Positions 50,291 to 57,979 of a stretch of DNA of 64,000 nt are shown here, in pieces; within the stretch, counting starts at the first letter, position 1, and each line of letters opens with the position of its first letter. The translations under genes were made by a program, and so were the position numbers. The notes under the pieces were generated by a model. That model was not told where the DNA came from. It worked only from the letters and a program-made list of their open reading frames with translations, and searched no databases. Source of the stretch: Streptomyces sp. NBC_00377 (GTDB lineage Bacteria > Actinomycetota > Actinomycetes > Streptomycetales > Streptomycetaceae); contig NZ_CP107958.1 in assembly GCF_036075115.1 (NCBI RefSeq), positions 8,184,001-8,248,000 of the forward strand, given 5' to 3'.

Positions 50291-51747
50291 CGGCGGTGGG
50301 TGGCGCGCACGGACCGAGGTGGGCGGCCACCTGGACCGCGATGGTGAACCGCGCCTACGACCACGCCCGCCCCGCCGTCCGGTTCGGCGACCTGACCTGG
50401 ACCGGGCGCGAACTCCTCGACCGGGCGGCCGGCGCGGCCGACTGGCTCGACACCCTCGGCCCGCAACCCGGCGCCCCCGTGCCGGCCCTGATCGCCACCT
50501 CCGCCGACGCCCTCGCCCTGGTGATCGGCGGCGCCGGGTCCGGTCACCCGCTCGCACCGCTCGGCGTACGCATGACCGCGCACGAGATCGCCGCCGTGGT
50601 CGGCGAGACGCGAGGGCACCTCCTGCTGGCGCAGCCCGAGTTCGCCGACCTCGGCCGGCAGGTCGCCGACCTGTCCGGCCGACGACTCCGCATCGTGCCC
50701 GAACTGCGTTGCGGCTCAAGGTCGTTGACCGCCGATCCCGGAGCCCTCGCCGCCGTCCTGCACACCTCCGGGACGACGGGCCTGCCCAAACCGGTCCCGA
50801 TGAGCCAGGCGCGCCTGGCCGCCCGCGCGCGGATCAACGGACACCTGTGCGCGCTCCGCCCGGACAGCTTCTACGGCGGCAGCGCGCCCTTCCACCACAT
50901 CGCCGGACTCGGCAACCTCGCTGTCGCTCTCGCCGCCGGTGCGCTCGTCACCGGCCTGCCCCGCTTCACCGTCGAGGGCTGGACCCTGCTGCGCGACCTC
51001 GGCACCACGCACACCAGCATGGTCCCGGCGATGCTCGAAACGCTGCTGGCGGCCGGACAGGCCCGGCACGAGACGCTGCGGACCCTCCAGTACGGAGGCG
51101 CCCCCGTGCGCCCCGGCACACTGCGCCGGACCTACGAGGCGATGCCCGGCGTCCGGATGCTCAACATGTTCGGCCAGACCGAGGGCTCGCCGATCAGCGT
51201 GCTCACTCCCGAGGACCACCGCGAGGCGGTCGCGGGACGCGCCGAGCTGCTGCGGTCGGTGGGCCGGCCCGCCCCTGGGGTCGAGCTCAGGGTCCACGGC
51301 GCCGGCCCGGACGGCGTCGGCGAGATCCACGCCCGCGCCGGCCATTTCTTCCGCGTCGACGCCGAGGGCTGGCTGCACAGCGGCGACCTGGGCCGGGTGG
51401 CGCAGGACGGCTATCTCTACCTGCTGGGCCGACGCACCGACATGATCATCCGTGGCGGCGAGAACGTCCACCCGCTCGAGGTGGAGACCGTCGTGGCCGC
51501 GCACCCCGGCGTCGCGGACGTCGCGGTCACCGGCGTCGCCGACGAGCGGCTCGGCCAGACCGTGATCGCCTTCGTCGTCCCGGCCGACCCCGGCGCGCCG
51601 CCGGAGCCGGCGGCGCTCACCGCCCACACCCGCGCCCGGCTGTCCGGGTTCAAGATCCCCGTCCGCTGGTGGTTCGTGGACGCCCTGCCGCGCAACGCGA
51701 ACGGCAAGGTCGTACGCGCCCGGCTGCGGGAGCCCGCCCGTCCGTGA
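50287..51747 (+). CDS. AMP-dependent acyl-CoA synthetase
   Basis: The 486-residue enzyme has complete motifs: P-loop LHTSGTTGLPKPVPMSQ, FGQTEGSPISVLTP, LHSGDLGRVAQDGYLYLLGR, ENVHPLEVETVVAAHPGV, and the C-terminal lysine in PRNANGKVVRARLR. It should make acyl-CoA plus AMP and PPi. It is the most orthodox synthetase in the block and a likely target of the Pat-like acetyltransferase. The GTG start overlaps the MaoC stop. Confidence 0.9.
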   Translation: MTAVGGAHGPRWAATWTAMVNRAYDHARPAVRFGDLTWTGRELLDRAAGAADWLDTLGPQPGAPVPALIATSADALALVIGGAGSGHPLAPLGVRMTAHEIAAVVGETRGHLLLAQPEFADLGRQVADLSGRRLRIVPELRCGSRSLTADPGALAAVLHTSGTTGLPKPVPMSQARLAARARINGHLCALRPDSFYGGSAPFHHIAGLGNLAVALAAGALVTGLPRFTVEGWTLLRDLGTTHTSMVPAMLETLLAAGQARHETLRTLQYGGAPVRPGTLRRTYEAMPGVRMLNMFGQTEGSPISVLTPEDHREAVAGRAELLRSVGRPAPGVELRVHGAGPDGVGEIHARAGHFFRVDAEGWLHSGDLGRVAQDGYLYLLGRRTDMIIRGGENVHPLEVETVVAAHPGVADVAVTGVADERLGQTVIAFVVPADPGAPPEPAALTAHTRARLSGFKIPVRWWFVDALPRNANGKVVRARLREPARP

Positions 51748-51758
51748 AGGAGCACCGC

Positions 51759-52886
51759 ATGACGCCTGACCGTACGCCTGTCGCCCCCGAGGCCGCGGGC
51801 ATCGACCCGCACCGGCTGGACGTACTGCTGCGCCGGATCCGGCTCGAGGTCGAGCACGGACAGCTGCCCTCCGCACAGGTCGCGGTGGCCCGGGGCGGGC
51901 GGCTGGTGGCCTTCGAGACCTGGGGCGACGCCGGGCCGGACACGCGCTACGTCCTTCAGTCCGTCGGGCGCTCGATCGTCGCCGGCGTCGTCTGGCAGCT
52001 GCTGGGCGAGGGTCTTGTCGGCCTGGATGAGCAAGTCGCCGCGATCATCCCGGAGTTCGCGCCGAACGGGAAGGAGACGGTGACCGTCGAGCAGGTGCTC
52101 ACGCACACCGCGGGCTTCCCCTTCGCGCCGCTCGGCCACCCGAAGACGCTCGACCGCGAACAGCGGCTCGCCGCCTTCGGCCGCTGGCGGCTCGACTCCA
52201 CGCCCGGCAGCCGCTTCCAGTTCCACCTCACCTCGGCCGCCTGGCTGATCGCCGAGATCGTCGAACGGCGCACGGGCCTGCCCTTCGCGCGGTACCTGGA
52301 GCAGCGCGTCGCCCGGCCGCTCGGGCTGTCCTCGCTCGAACTCGGCGTCCCGGTCGGGCGGCAGCCCGGCACCGTCGCCCCGATGACCGCCACCGACCGC
52401 ACGAGCGCGGACCAGGACGCCGACCCCTGGGGTCCCTGGTACCTGTCCGATCCGCAGGTGCTCGCGGCCGGGGAGCCCAGCCATGCGCTGGTCGCCACGG
52501 CGGCCGACGTCGCCCTGTACTTCCAGGCCCTGGAGCACTCGGGACTGTGGAAGCCGGAGGCGGTCGCCGAGGGCACCAGGATCAGGTTCGTGGACCACCC
52601 CCACGGGGAGCGGATCTACGGCGGCGGCTCCCACCGGCGTACCGCCATGGGCCTGTTCGTCACGGTGGCCGGACCGGACGCGGGCAGTGGGCTGCCCGCC
52701 ACCGGCTCGCCCGCCCTCTTCGGCAGCGCGGGCGCCGCCTACCAGCTCGGTTTCATGGACCCGGAGACCGGGCTGTCCTTCGCCTGTCTCAGCAACGGGT
52801 ACCCGCTGGCCGGCTACGACCACTCGCGGCGCGGTACGGCGCTGCTGACGAACATCGCGAACCTCGCCGCGGACCTCACGCACTGA
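51759..52886 (+). CDS. Beta-lactamase-fold serine hydrolase with divergent catalytic motifs
   Basis: The 375-residue class C beta-lactamase/EstB-like protein has no signal peptide. The fold is shown by GLVGLDEQVAAIIPEF, VTVEQVLTHTAGFPF, STPGSRFQFHLTSAAW and LFGSAGAAYQLGFMDPETGL. The SxxK motif reads SVGR (Ser68, Arg71), and the YxN motif is FHL at 155-157. It may belong to a divergent subgroup with another mechanism, or be non-hydrolytic. As the last gene of the operon it could cleave an ester or lactone intermediate. The ATG follows GAAGGAG. Confidence 0.78.
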   Translation: MTPDRTPVAPEAAGIDPHRLDVLLRRIRLEVEHGQLPSAQVAVARGGRLVAFETWGDAGPDTRYVLQSVGRSIVAGVVWQLLGEGLVGLDEQVAAIIPEFAPNGKETVTVEQVLTHTAGFPFAPLGHPKTLDREQRLAAFGRWRLDSTPGSRFQFHLTSAAWLIAEIVERRTGLPFARYLEQRVARPLGLSSLELGVPVGRQPGTVAPMTATDRTSADQDADPWGPWYLSDPQVLAAGEPSHALVATAADVALYFQALEHSGLWKPEAVAEGTRIRFVDHPHGERIYGGGSHRRTAMGLFVTVAGPDAGSGLPATGSPALFGSAGAAYQLGFMDPETGLSFACLSNGYPLAGYDHSRRGTALLTNIANLAADLTH

Positions 52887-52906
52887 ACGCCGCGGACCTC
52901 AACGCA

Positions 52907-52943
52907 CCGGAGCCCGGTACCGTCGTCCGGTACCGGGCTCCGG
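52907..52943. terminator. 15-bp perfect hairpin between convergent operons
   Basis: Arms 52907-52921 and 52929-52943 pair perfectly around a 7-nt loop. It lies 20 nt after the serine-hydrolase stop and 28 nt before the end of the convergent amidohydrolase gene, so it can act as a bidirectional terminator. Confidence 0.75.
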
Positions 52944-52971
52944 CCCGTGGGATCCGTGCCGCCGGCGACGC

Positions 52972-54153
52972 TCAGCGGCTGATCAGCTGCTGGGCGTTGT
53001 TGTACATGATGTCGTCCTGGGCGGACTCGCCGAGTTCCGCGATGAGCTTGCGGAAGTCCGCCGGGGCGGCCAGGCCCTCCGCGTGCGGGAAGTCCGAGCC
53101 CATGACGATGGACTCGTGGTAGCCGAGGCGCTTGATCACACCCACGATGTCGTCCTCCGGGTAGGGGACCACCCGGACGTGCTTGCGGAAGACCTGACTG
53201 GGCCGCTCCTCCAACTGCCCGCCGATCCAGGGGCCGTTGCGGCCCATGCCCCGGCTCTTGTCCATGTGGCGCACGAAGTGGGGCACCCACTCGGAGCCGA
53301 ACTCCGAGACCAGTACGTTGATGTCGGGGAAACGGCCGAAGAGGTTGTCGAAGATCAGCGCGGAGAGCGTCTCCTCGACGGGCCGCTGACCGTAGGTGTT
53401 CTGCCACTGCCAGGCCGACATCCGGAAGTGGATGGGATGCGGGTCGTAACCCCAGGAGGGCGCCACCTGCGAGTTGTAGTAGAACTCGCTGATGTGGTAA
53501 CAGACGCTGGCCTTGGCCTCGTTGACCAGTTTCCAGAACGGGTCGAAGTACGGGTCGCCCGGCGAGCGGCCGTAGACCGGTCCGGTGGGCAGCAGGATGA
53601 AGCGGGCGCCCTGGTCGAGCACATACTCCAGCTCCTTGACCGCGCTGTCCAGGTCGCGCAGGGAGAGCAGCGCCGGGGCGTAGATGCGGTTCTGGTGGTC
53701 GAAGCCCCAGACCTCGTTCATGTAGCGGTTGAAGGAGTGGTAGTTGGCGTAGAGCGGCTCGACGCCCTTCACGTACTCCTCCGCGACCAGGGCCCAGCCG
53801 CCCGGGTAGATGATCGTCTGGTCGAGGCCCTGCTCGTCCATGACCCGCAGCCGGGCCTCACGGTTCTGGTAGGACTCGTGCATGGCCTCGAACTGGTACG
53901 TCTCCTCGGGATTGCCCGAGGCCATCGCCTTGAGCATCTCCTTCAGCGAGCCGGGACGGTACACCTGCCCGAACTCGGGCTCCAGGCATACGACGATCCG
54001 GTCCCCGGCGAGGATGACCTCCCGCCCGTCGGGCAGGGTCACCGGTGCGACCGCGGCACCGAGGAATTCCTTCGGGAGGTAGCGGGTGAAGGAGTCCCGC
54101 TCCTCGTACATGTGCTGGTCGCAGTCGAAGATGCGCTTGCGCTGTTCGGCCAT
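52972..54153 (-). CDS. Amidohydrolase-2 family metal-dependent hydrolase/decarboxylase
   Basis: The 393-residue TIM-barrel protein is only distantly like the 14945 copy. It has IFDCDQHMYEERDSFTRYLP with the metal-binding D-x-H, KASVCYHISEFYYNSQV, NVLVSEFGSEWVPHFVRHMD, and the late Asp in IVMGSDFPHAEGL. The ATG follows GGAGG with an 8-nt spacer. It is transcribed alone, with the shared regulatory element 26 nt upstream. Possible reactions are ring hydrolysis, C-C hydrolysis or decarboxylation of a carboxylated ring. Confidence 0.82.
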   Translation of the reverse strand: MAEQRKRIFDCDQHMYEERDSFTRYLPKEFLGAAVAPVTLPDGREVILAGDRIVVCLEPEFGQVYRPGSLKEMLKAMASGNPEETYQFEAMHESYQNREARLRVMDEQGLDQTIIYPGGWALVAEEYVKGVEPLYANYHSFNRYMNEVWGFDHQNRIYAPALLSLRDLDSAVKELEYVLDQGARFILLPTGPVYGRSPGDPYFDPFWKLVNEAKASVCYHISEFYYNSQVAPSWGYDPHPIHFRMSAWQWQNTYGQRPVEETLSALIFDNLFGRFPDINVLVSEFGSEWVPHFVRHMDKSRGMGRNGPWIGGQLEERPSQVFRKHVRVVPYPEDDIVGVIKRLGYHESIVMGSDFPHAEGLAAPADFRKLIAELGESAQDDIMYNNAQQLISR

Positions 54154-54179
54154 GGCCGTCGCCTCCGGACCCCAGGAAC

Positions 54180-54212
54180 TATTCAGTACGCCTTCTATAA
54201 TTATCTAACTGT
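54180..54212. promoter_or_regulatory. Shared regulatory element, copy 2
   Basis: TATTCAGT (54180-54187), a 7-nt spacer, then CTATAATTATCTAACTGT (54195-54212), identical in both blocks and spacer length to 42923-42955. It lies 26 nt upstream of the amidohydrolase start, between it and the end of the second GntR gene. Reading towards the gene, the order is ACAGTTAG..., then ACTGAATA. Confidence 0.75.
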
Positions 54213-54374
54213 TTAGCGAGCGCAAGGGGTGGTGGGCCGGCAACGGGCCGCATGTGTCCAGGCGACGCATCCGCGCAGGTGGCGGGCGCGGATGGGGCGG
54301 CGCGTGGGTGGTGGCCGGCGCGCTCGGGTGGCGGCCAGGTGCGAGGCGGGCGCGCCCGACTTCGGGCGCACCGG

Positions 54375-55178
54375 TCAGTCGAGGAGCTCGAGCACCGTCT
54401 TGGGTCCGGCCGCGTTCACCACGTCGTCGGCGCTGGAGATGTGCCGCTGCCAGAGCTTCTCGGCCTCGTCGGCCTTGCCGGACTCGATCAGCCCGACGAG
54501 CCGCACATGCGCCCGGTGTCCCTTGAGGGCCTGGGCCTTCTGGGTCTCGGCGTCGGCCGCGGCCGCGGTGTACGTGGCGTTGGCCCGGTCGATGATGTGC
54601 CGCAGCATGCCGCACAGCAGGATCAGGGTCTGGTTCCCGGTGAGCTCGATCAGCAGGGCGTGGAAGGCGTCCTGCGCGTCGACCAGGGCGAGCGGGTCGT
54701 CCAGGGCGGACTTCTCGGTCGCCACGGCGTCGCGCAGCCGCTTGATGTCGTCGGCCGTGTGCTTCACGGCGAGCTGGCGGGCGCAGGGCGGCTCGATGAC
54801 GGCCGCCGCGCGGTAGATGTCGCCGAGGGTGGCGCCCCGGTACTCGAGGATCAGGCCCGCGAAGCGGGCCGCGACCTCCGCGTCGGGCGCGCTGACCCGG
54901 GCGCCGCCGTGGGCCCCGCGGCGCACGGTGATCAGGGACTCCGACTCCAGGACGCGGAACGCCTCGCGCAGGGTCGGCCGCGAGATGCCGAACTGCTCCA
55001 TCAGCCCCGACTCGGGCGGCAGTGCGTCACCCGGCTTCAGTTCGCCCCGCACGATCTGCCGGCGCAGGTGGGCGGCGACCAGTTCGGCGGTCTTCGGCAC
55101 GCGGACCTGGCGTCCGACGCGGCTGCGGGAGGGTGCGGGCACGGTCGCCGTCTCTGCTGCGCGGGCTGCCTCGGCCAC
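54375..55178 (-). CDS. GntR-family regulator, FadR/FCD subfamily
   Basis: The 267-residue paralogue of the 35217 regulator has its winged HTH at about 30-95 (KTAELVAAHLRRQIVRGEL, SRPTLREAFRVLESESLI), then an FCD domain with FHALLIELTGN, LRHIIDRAN and GHRAHVRLV histidines. The GTG at 55178 has GAGGAG with a 6-nt spacer; a longer reading to 55199 lacks a ribosome site. It is divergent from the crotonase at 55361, with a palindrome in between, the usual layout of a local repressor. It probably senses an acyl-CoA or acid of the pathway. Confidence 0.88.
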   Translation of the reverse strand: MAEAARAAETATVPAPSRSRVGRQVRVPKTAELVAAHLRRQIVRGELKPGDALPPESGLMEQFGISRPTLREAFRVLESESLITVRRGAHGGARVSAPDAEVAARFAGLILEYRGATLGDIYRAAAVIEPPCARQLAVKHTADDIKRLRDAVATEKSALDDPLALVDAQDAFHALLIELTGNQTLILLCGMLRHIIDRANATYTAAAADAETQKAQALKGHRAHVRLVGLIESGKADEAEKLWQRHISSADDVVNAAGPKTVLELLD

Positions 55179-55295
55179 GGTGTGCTCCTCATATAGCAAA
55201 ATGAATCGTCTTAGTGCATCGAGGGTACCAGGTCAAGGGATGGATGATCATCGGTTGCGGGCAACCGGGTCTGGTGCCCTCGCAGTGGTTGGTAT

Positions 55296-55312
55296 ATAGA
55301 TGATTCATCTAT
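55296..55312. promoter_or_regulatory. 17-bp palindrome next to the GntR gene, operator candidate
   Basis: ATAGATGA (55296-55303) and TCATCTAT (55305-55312) are perfect 8-bp arms around one T. It lies 48 nt before the crotonase ATG, in the gap divergent from the GntR gene. A related ATGAATCGTC lies at 55201-55210, close to the GntR start. This has the size and symmetry of a FadR-type operator. Confidence 0.7.
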
Positions 55313-55360
55313 CTATTAGTCGGCCGGCTGTGCCGTCGACGGGCGGTGGGAGTGACCTCG

Positions 55361-56263
55361 ATGACCGAGAACCCGACCCCGGTGATCCTCACCGAGCTCA
55401 CCGACGACGGGGTCATGCTCCTCACCCTGAACCGGCCCGACCGGCACAACGCCTGGACTCTGGAGATGGAACTGCTCTACAACGAGCTGTTCGACCGGGC
55501 CGAGGCTGACACACGGGTGCGGGCCGTGGTCCTCACCGGGGCGGGGCGCAGCTTCTGTCCGGGGATGGACATGAGCGTGCTGGACGGTGCGTCCTCCGGC
55601 GCCCGCCCGTGGCCGACGGACCGGCTGCCCCCGCGCACCCGCCCCATGTCGTTTCCCAAGCCCGTGGTGGCCGCCGTCAACGGAGCCTGTGCGGGCATCG
55701 GGTTCAACCAGGCGCTGATGTGCGACGTCCGGTTCTCGGTGCCGCACGCCAAGTTCGCCGCCGCCTTCAGCGCACGCGGCCTGGTGGCCGAGGACGGCGT
55801 TTCCTGGATCCTGCCCCGGCTGGTCGGCCACGGCAACGCGGCCGACCTGCTGCTCTCCTCGCGCCGGATCACCGGACCGGAAGCCCACGCGATGGGACTG
55901 GTCAACCGGCTGGTCGAACCGGAGGACCTGCTCCCGGCGGCGCTCGGGTACGCGGCCGAACTGGCCCGCTCGGCCAGTCCGTACGCCATGTCGCTCATCA
56001 AGCGGCAGCTCGCCGACGACCAGGCGAGGACCTTCACCGACAGCCGCGACCACGCGGCGGCCCTGCTGGCCACGGCCAAGCGCGCCCCCGACTACCGCGA
56101 GGGCGTGCTCAGCTTCATCGAGCGCAGACAGCCCCGGTTCGCGGGACTGGGGGACGCCGCAGCCGTCGCAGCCCCGGGGGAGACCGCGGACACGCCGGCG
56201 ACGGAGGACGCCGGGCCGCCGCCGCGGCAGAACGCGTCCGCGCCCGCGAAGACCTCGTCATGA
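55361..56263 (+). CDS. Crotonase-fold protein (enoyl-CoA hydratase/isomerase family)
   Basis: The 300-residue product has LTLNRPDRHNAWTLEMELL and GRSFCPGMDMSVLDGAS, ACAGIGFNQALMCDVRFS without the first Glu, and AFSARGLVAEDGVSWILPR with a shifted Glu/Asp, as in 39115 and 48554. A low-complexity Ala/Pro-rich C-terminal tail of about 40 residues is unusual for the family. The ATG at 55361 has GGGAG upstream. It overlaps the DUF2889 gene by ATGA. Confidence 0.82.
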   Translation: MTENPTPVILTELTDDGVMLLTLNRPDRHNAWTLEMELLYNELFDRAEADTRVRAVVLTGAGRSFCPGMDMSVLDGASSGARPWPTDRLPPRTRPMSFPKPVVAAVNGACAGIGFNQALMCDVRFSVPHAKFAAAFSARGLVAEDGVSWILPRLVGHGNAADLLLSSRRITGPEAHAMGLVNRLVEPEDLLPAALGYAAELARSASPYAMSLIKRQLADDQARTFTDSRDHAAALLATAKRAPDYREGVLSFIERRQPRFAGLGDAAAVAAPGETADTPATEDAGPPPRQNASAPAKTSS

Positions 56264-56853
56264 CGCGCGCCCGGCTCCCGCTGCACCGCCGTACCGTCGT
56301 CCTCACGGCCTACGAGGAGGAGGGCGGCGACGAGATCTCGGTGGAGGCGGAGCTGTGCGACGAGCGGGCGTGGGCCGAGCCGCCGGCCGCCGTCGTGCAC
56401 CGGATGGCGCTCACCGTGCGCGTCCGCCTCGCGGACAGGGTGATCGTGGCCGCCGGGGCGCGGATGCGGAGCTTCCCGCACGCCGAGTGCCCGCTCGTCG
56501 TGCCGGTGTTCGACGGGCTGGTGGGGCTCAGCGTCGCCGCCGGCTACAACCGGGCGGTCCAGGAGCGGTTCCGCGGTGTCCTCGGCTGCTCCCACCTCTA
56601 CGAACTGGCCCGGGCGCTCGGTCCGGCGGTGGTGCAGGCGGCGTTGTCCGCCCATGTGCGCCGACGGGAGGCGGGCGGGCCCGCGCAGGGGCCGAGCTCC
56701 ACGGCCGGGGTGCTGAACAGCTGCCACATCTGGGCGCCCGAAGGGGTGGGTCTGCGCAAGCTCGACGCGGGCTGGCGCCCGGGCTCCGGCCCGCGCCCGG
56801 TCCCGCCGCTCGAGACCTTCGAGGGCGGCGGGGCGAACCCGTCCGGCAGCTGA
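56260..56853 (+). CDS. DUF2889-family protein
   Basis: The 197-residue protein has the DUF2889 pattern: an N-terminal beta region (EISVEAELCDERAW), VVHRMALTVRVRLADRVIVAA, a FDGLVGLSVAAGYNRAVQERF helix and the hallmark GVLGCSHLYELARALGPAVVQAA. The biochemical function of this family is not established. Coupling to a crotonase gene places it in CoA-ester catabolism. It is convergent with the DeoR-type regulator 16 nt away. Confidence 0.75.
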   Translation: MTRARLPLHRRTVVLTAYEEEGGDEISVEAELCDERAWAEPPAAVVHRMALTVRVRLADRVIVAAGARMRSFPHAECPLVVPVFDGLVGLSVAAGYNRAVQERFRGVLGCSHLYELARALGPAVVQAALSAHVRRREAGGPAQGPSSTAGVLNSCHIWAPEGVGLRKLDAGWRPGSGPRPVPPLETFEGGGANPSGS

Positions 56854-56869
56854 GCGCGGCCCGCGGGAC

Positions 56870-57634
56870 TCAGACCTCGATCACCTCGACACCCGCCTCG
56901 CGCAGCCGGTTGCAGGTCTTGCCGTCCCCGGGCGCGTTGGTCACCACCATGTCGAGTTCCTCCGGGCCGCACACCCGGGCCATGCCCGTGCCGGGGAACT
57001 TGCCCGCGTCCGCCAGCAGGACCACCTGGGCGCTGGCGGCGATCATGGCCCTCTTCACCGGCACCTCGACCGCGGTGGTGTCCAGCACCTGACCGTCGGG
57101 CCGGACCCCGCTGGTGCCGAGGAACAGGCGGTCGGCGTGGACCTGCCGCAGGTTGTCCTCGGTGAGGAAGCCGACCAGTGAGCGGTAGTCGCGCCGGACC
57201 ACACCGCCCAGCAGGATCAGCTGGACGGACTTGTCGTCCTGGAGCTCCTCGTAGACGGCCAGGTTGCTGGTGATCACGGTGAGGGACCGGCCGTGCAGAT
57301 GGCGGGCCACCCGGTGGGCCGTGGTGCCGATGTCGAGCAGCAGGGTCTCGCCGTCCCTGACGAGATGTGCGCACCAGGCGGCCAGGGTGTCCTTCGCCTC
57401 GACCCGGACGCCGGCCACGTCGGCGAACGGGTCGTCCTCGCCCACGACCGGCGCGGCACCGCCGTAGACGCGTTTGAGCAGTCCCTCGTCCTCCAGTTGC
57501 GCGAGATCGCGCCTGATCGTGGCCTGGCTCGCCCCGACCTTGTCGGCCAGGGCGGCGACCGTGGTGGGCCCGTCCGCACGCAGGGCGCGCAGGATCAGCT
57601 GGTGTCTTCGGTCAGCGAGCATGCGGCAGACCAT
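56870..57634 (-). CDS. DeoR/GlpR-family transcriptional regulator
   Basis: The 254-residue regulator has an N-terminal DeoR HTH (LADRRHQLILRALRADGPTT, then SQATIRRDLAQLEDEGLL, with GLLKRVYGGAAP), followed by a DeoRC sugar-phosphate sensor domain (LLLDIGTTAHRVARHLHG, VITSNLAVYEEL, LLGGVVRRDYRSLVGF, KRAMIAASAQVVLLADAGKF). It should repress the divergent sugar importer and be relieved by a phosphorylated sugar. I chose ATG 57634; ATG 57622 is the alternative. Confidence 0.86.
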   Translation of the reverse strand: MVCRMLADRRHQLILRALRADGPTTVAALADKVGASQATIRRDLAQLEDEGLLKRVYGGAAPVVGEDDPFADVAGVRVEAKDTLAAWCAHLVRDGETLLLDIGTTAHRVARHLHGRSLTVITSNLAVYEELQDDKSVQLILLGGVVRRDYRSLVGFLTEDNLRQVHADRLFLGTSGVRPDGQVLDTTAVEVPVKRAMIAASAQVVLLADAGKFPGTGMARVCGPEELDMVVTNAPGDGKTCNRLREAGVEVIEV

Positions 57635-57652
57635 ACTCGCCGACTCACCAAA

Positions 57653-57721
57653 CTCAAGCAAAGTCGAGCATGAATGTCTCGATACGCGCTTGACTCTTGT
57701 CAAAGCTGCGCACCGGGTGCA
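57653..57721. promoter_or_regulatory. DeoR-type operator/promoter region
   Basis: Direct repeats CTCAAGCA (57653-57660) and GTCGAGCA (57664-57671) are 11 nt apart, one helical turn, as common for DeoR sites. GCTTGAC (57689-57695) is an inverted half-site. TTGAC-TCTT-GTCAA (57691-57704) and GCACC-G-GGTGC (57711-57721) are perfect short palindromes. The rest of the 345-nt gap up to 57979 shows no gene and is probably the importer leader. Confidence 0.55.
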
Positions 57722-57979
57722 CTCTCTTGCGTAATTCGGAGCCAGGTCCGGACCCCACTCCGGTCGGCCGAAGCGGATCAACGGCGTATCGCGCCGTCAC
57801 GGCCGCCTCGGCACCGTCCGAGAGGACGAGGTCGCACGCCCCGGGTGGCTGAAGAGTTCCCACTCACGCCGATGCCCTTCAGCCACCCGGCCTCCCGCCG
57901 CGTCCCCACCGCGGCTCCCAGCCCCCGCCCTGTCGGACATGCCGGACACGCCGAACCCGCCGATTCCTAGGAGAAGATC

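Noticed and set aside
9757-56853. Classical cholesterol catabolic (KstR-type) cluster
   Set aside because: No KstD, KshAB, HsaABCD, Mce4, P450 or IpdAB genes are present, and regulators are GntR, not TetR KstR types. Only component families overlap.
9757-56853. Secondary-metabolite biosynthetic cluster
   Set aside because: No PKS, NRPS, terpene synthase or carrier-protein genes; the enzymes are catabolic CoA types.
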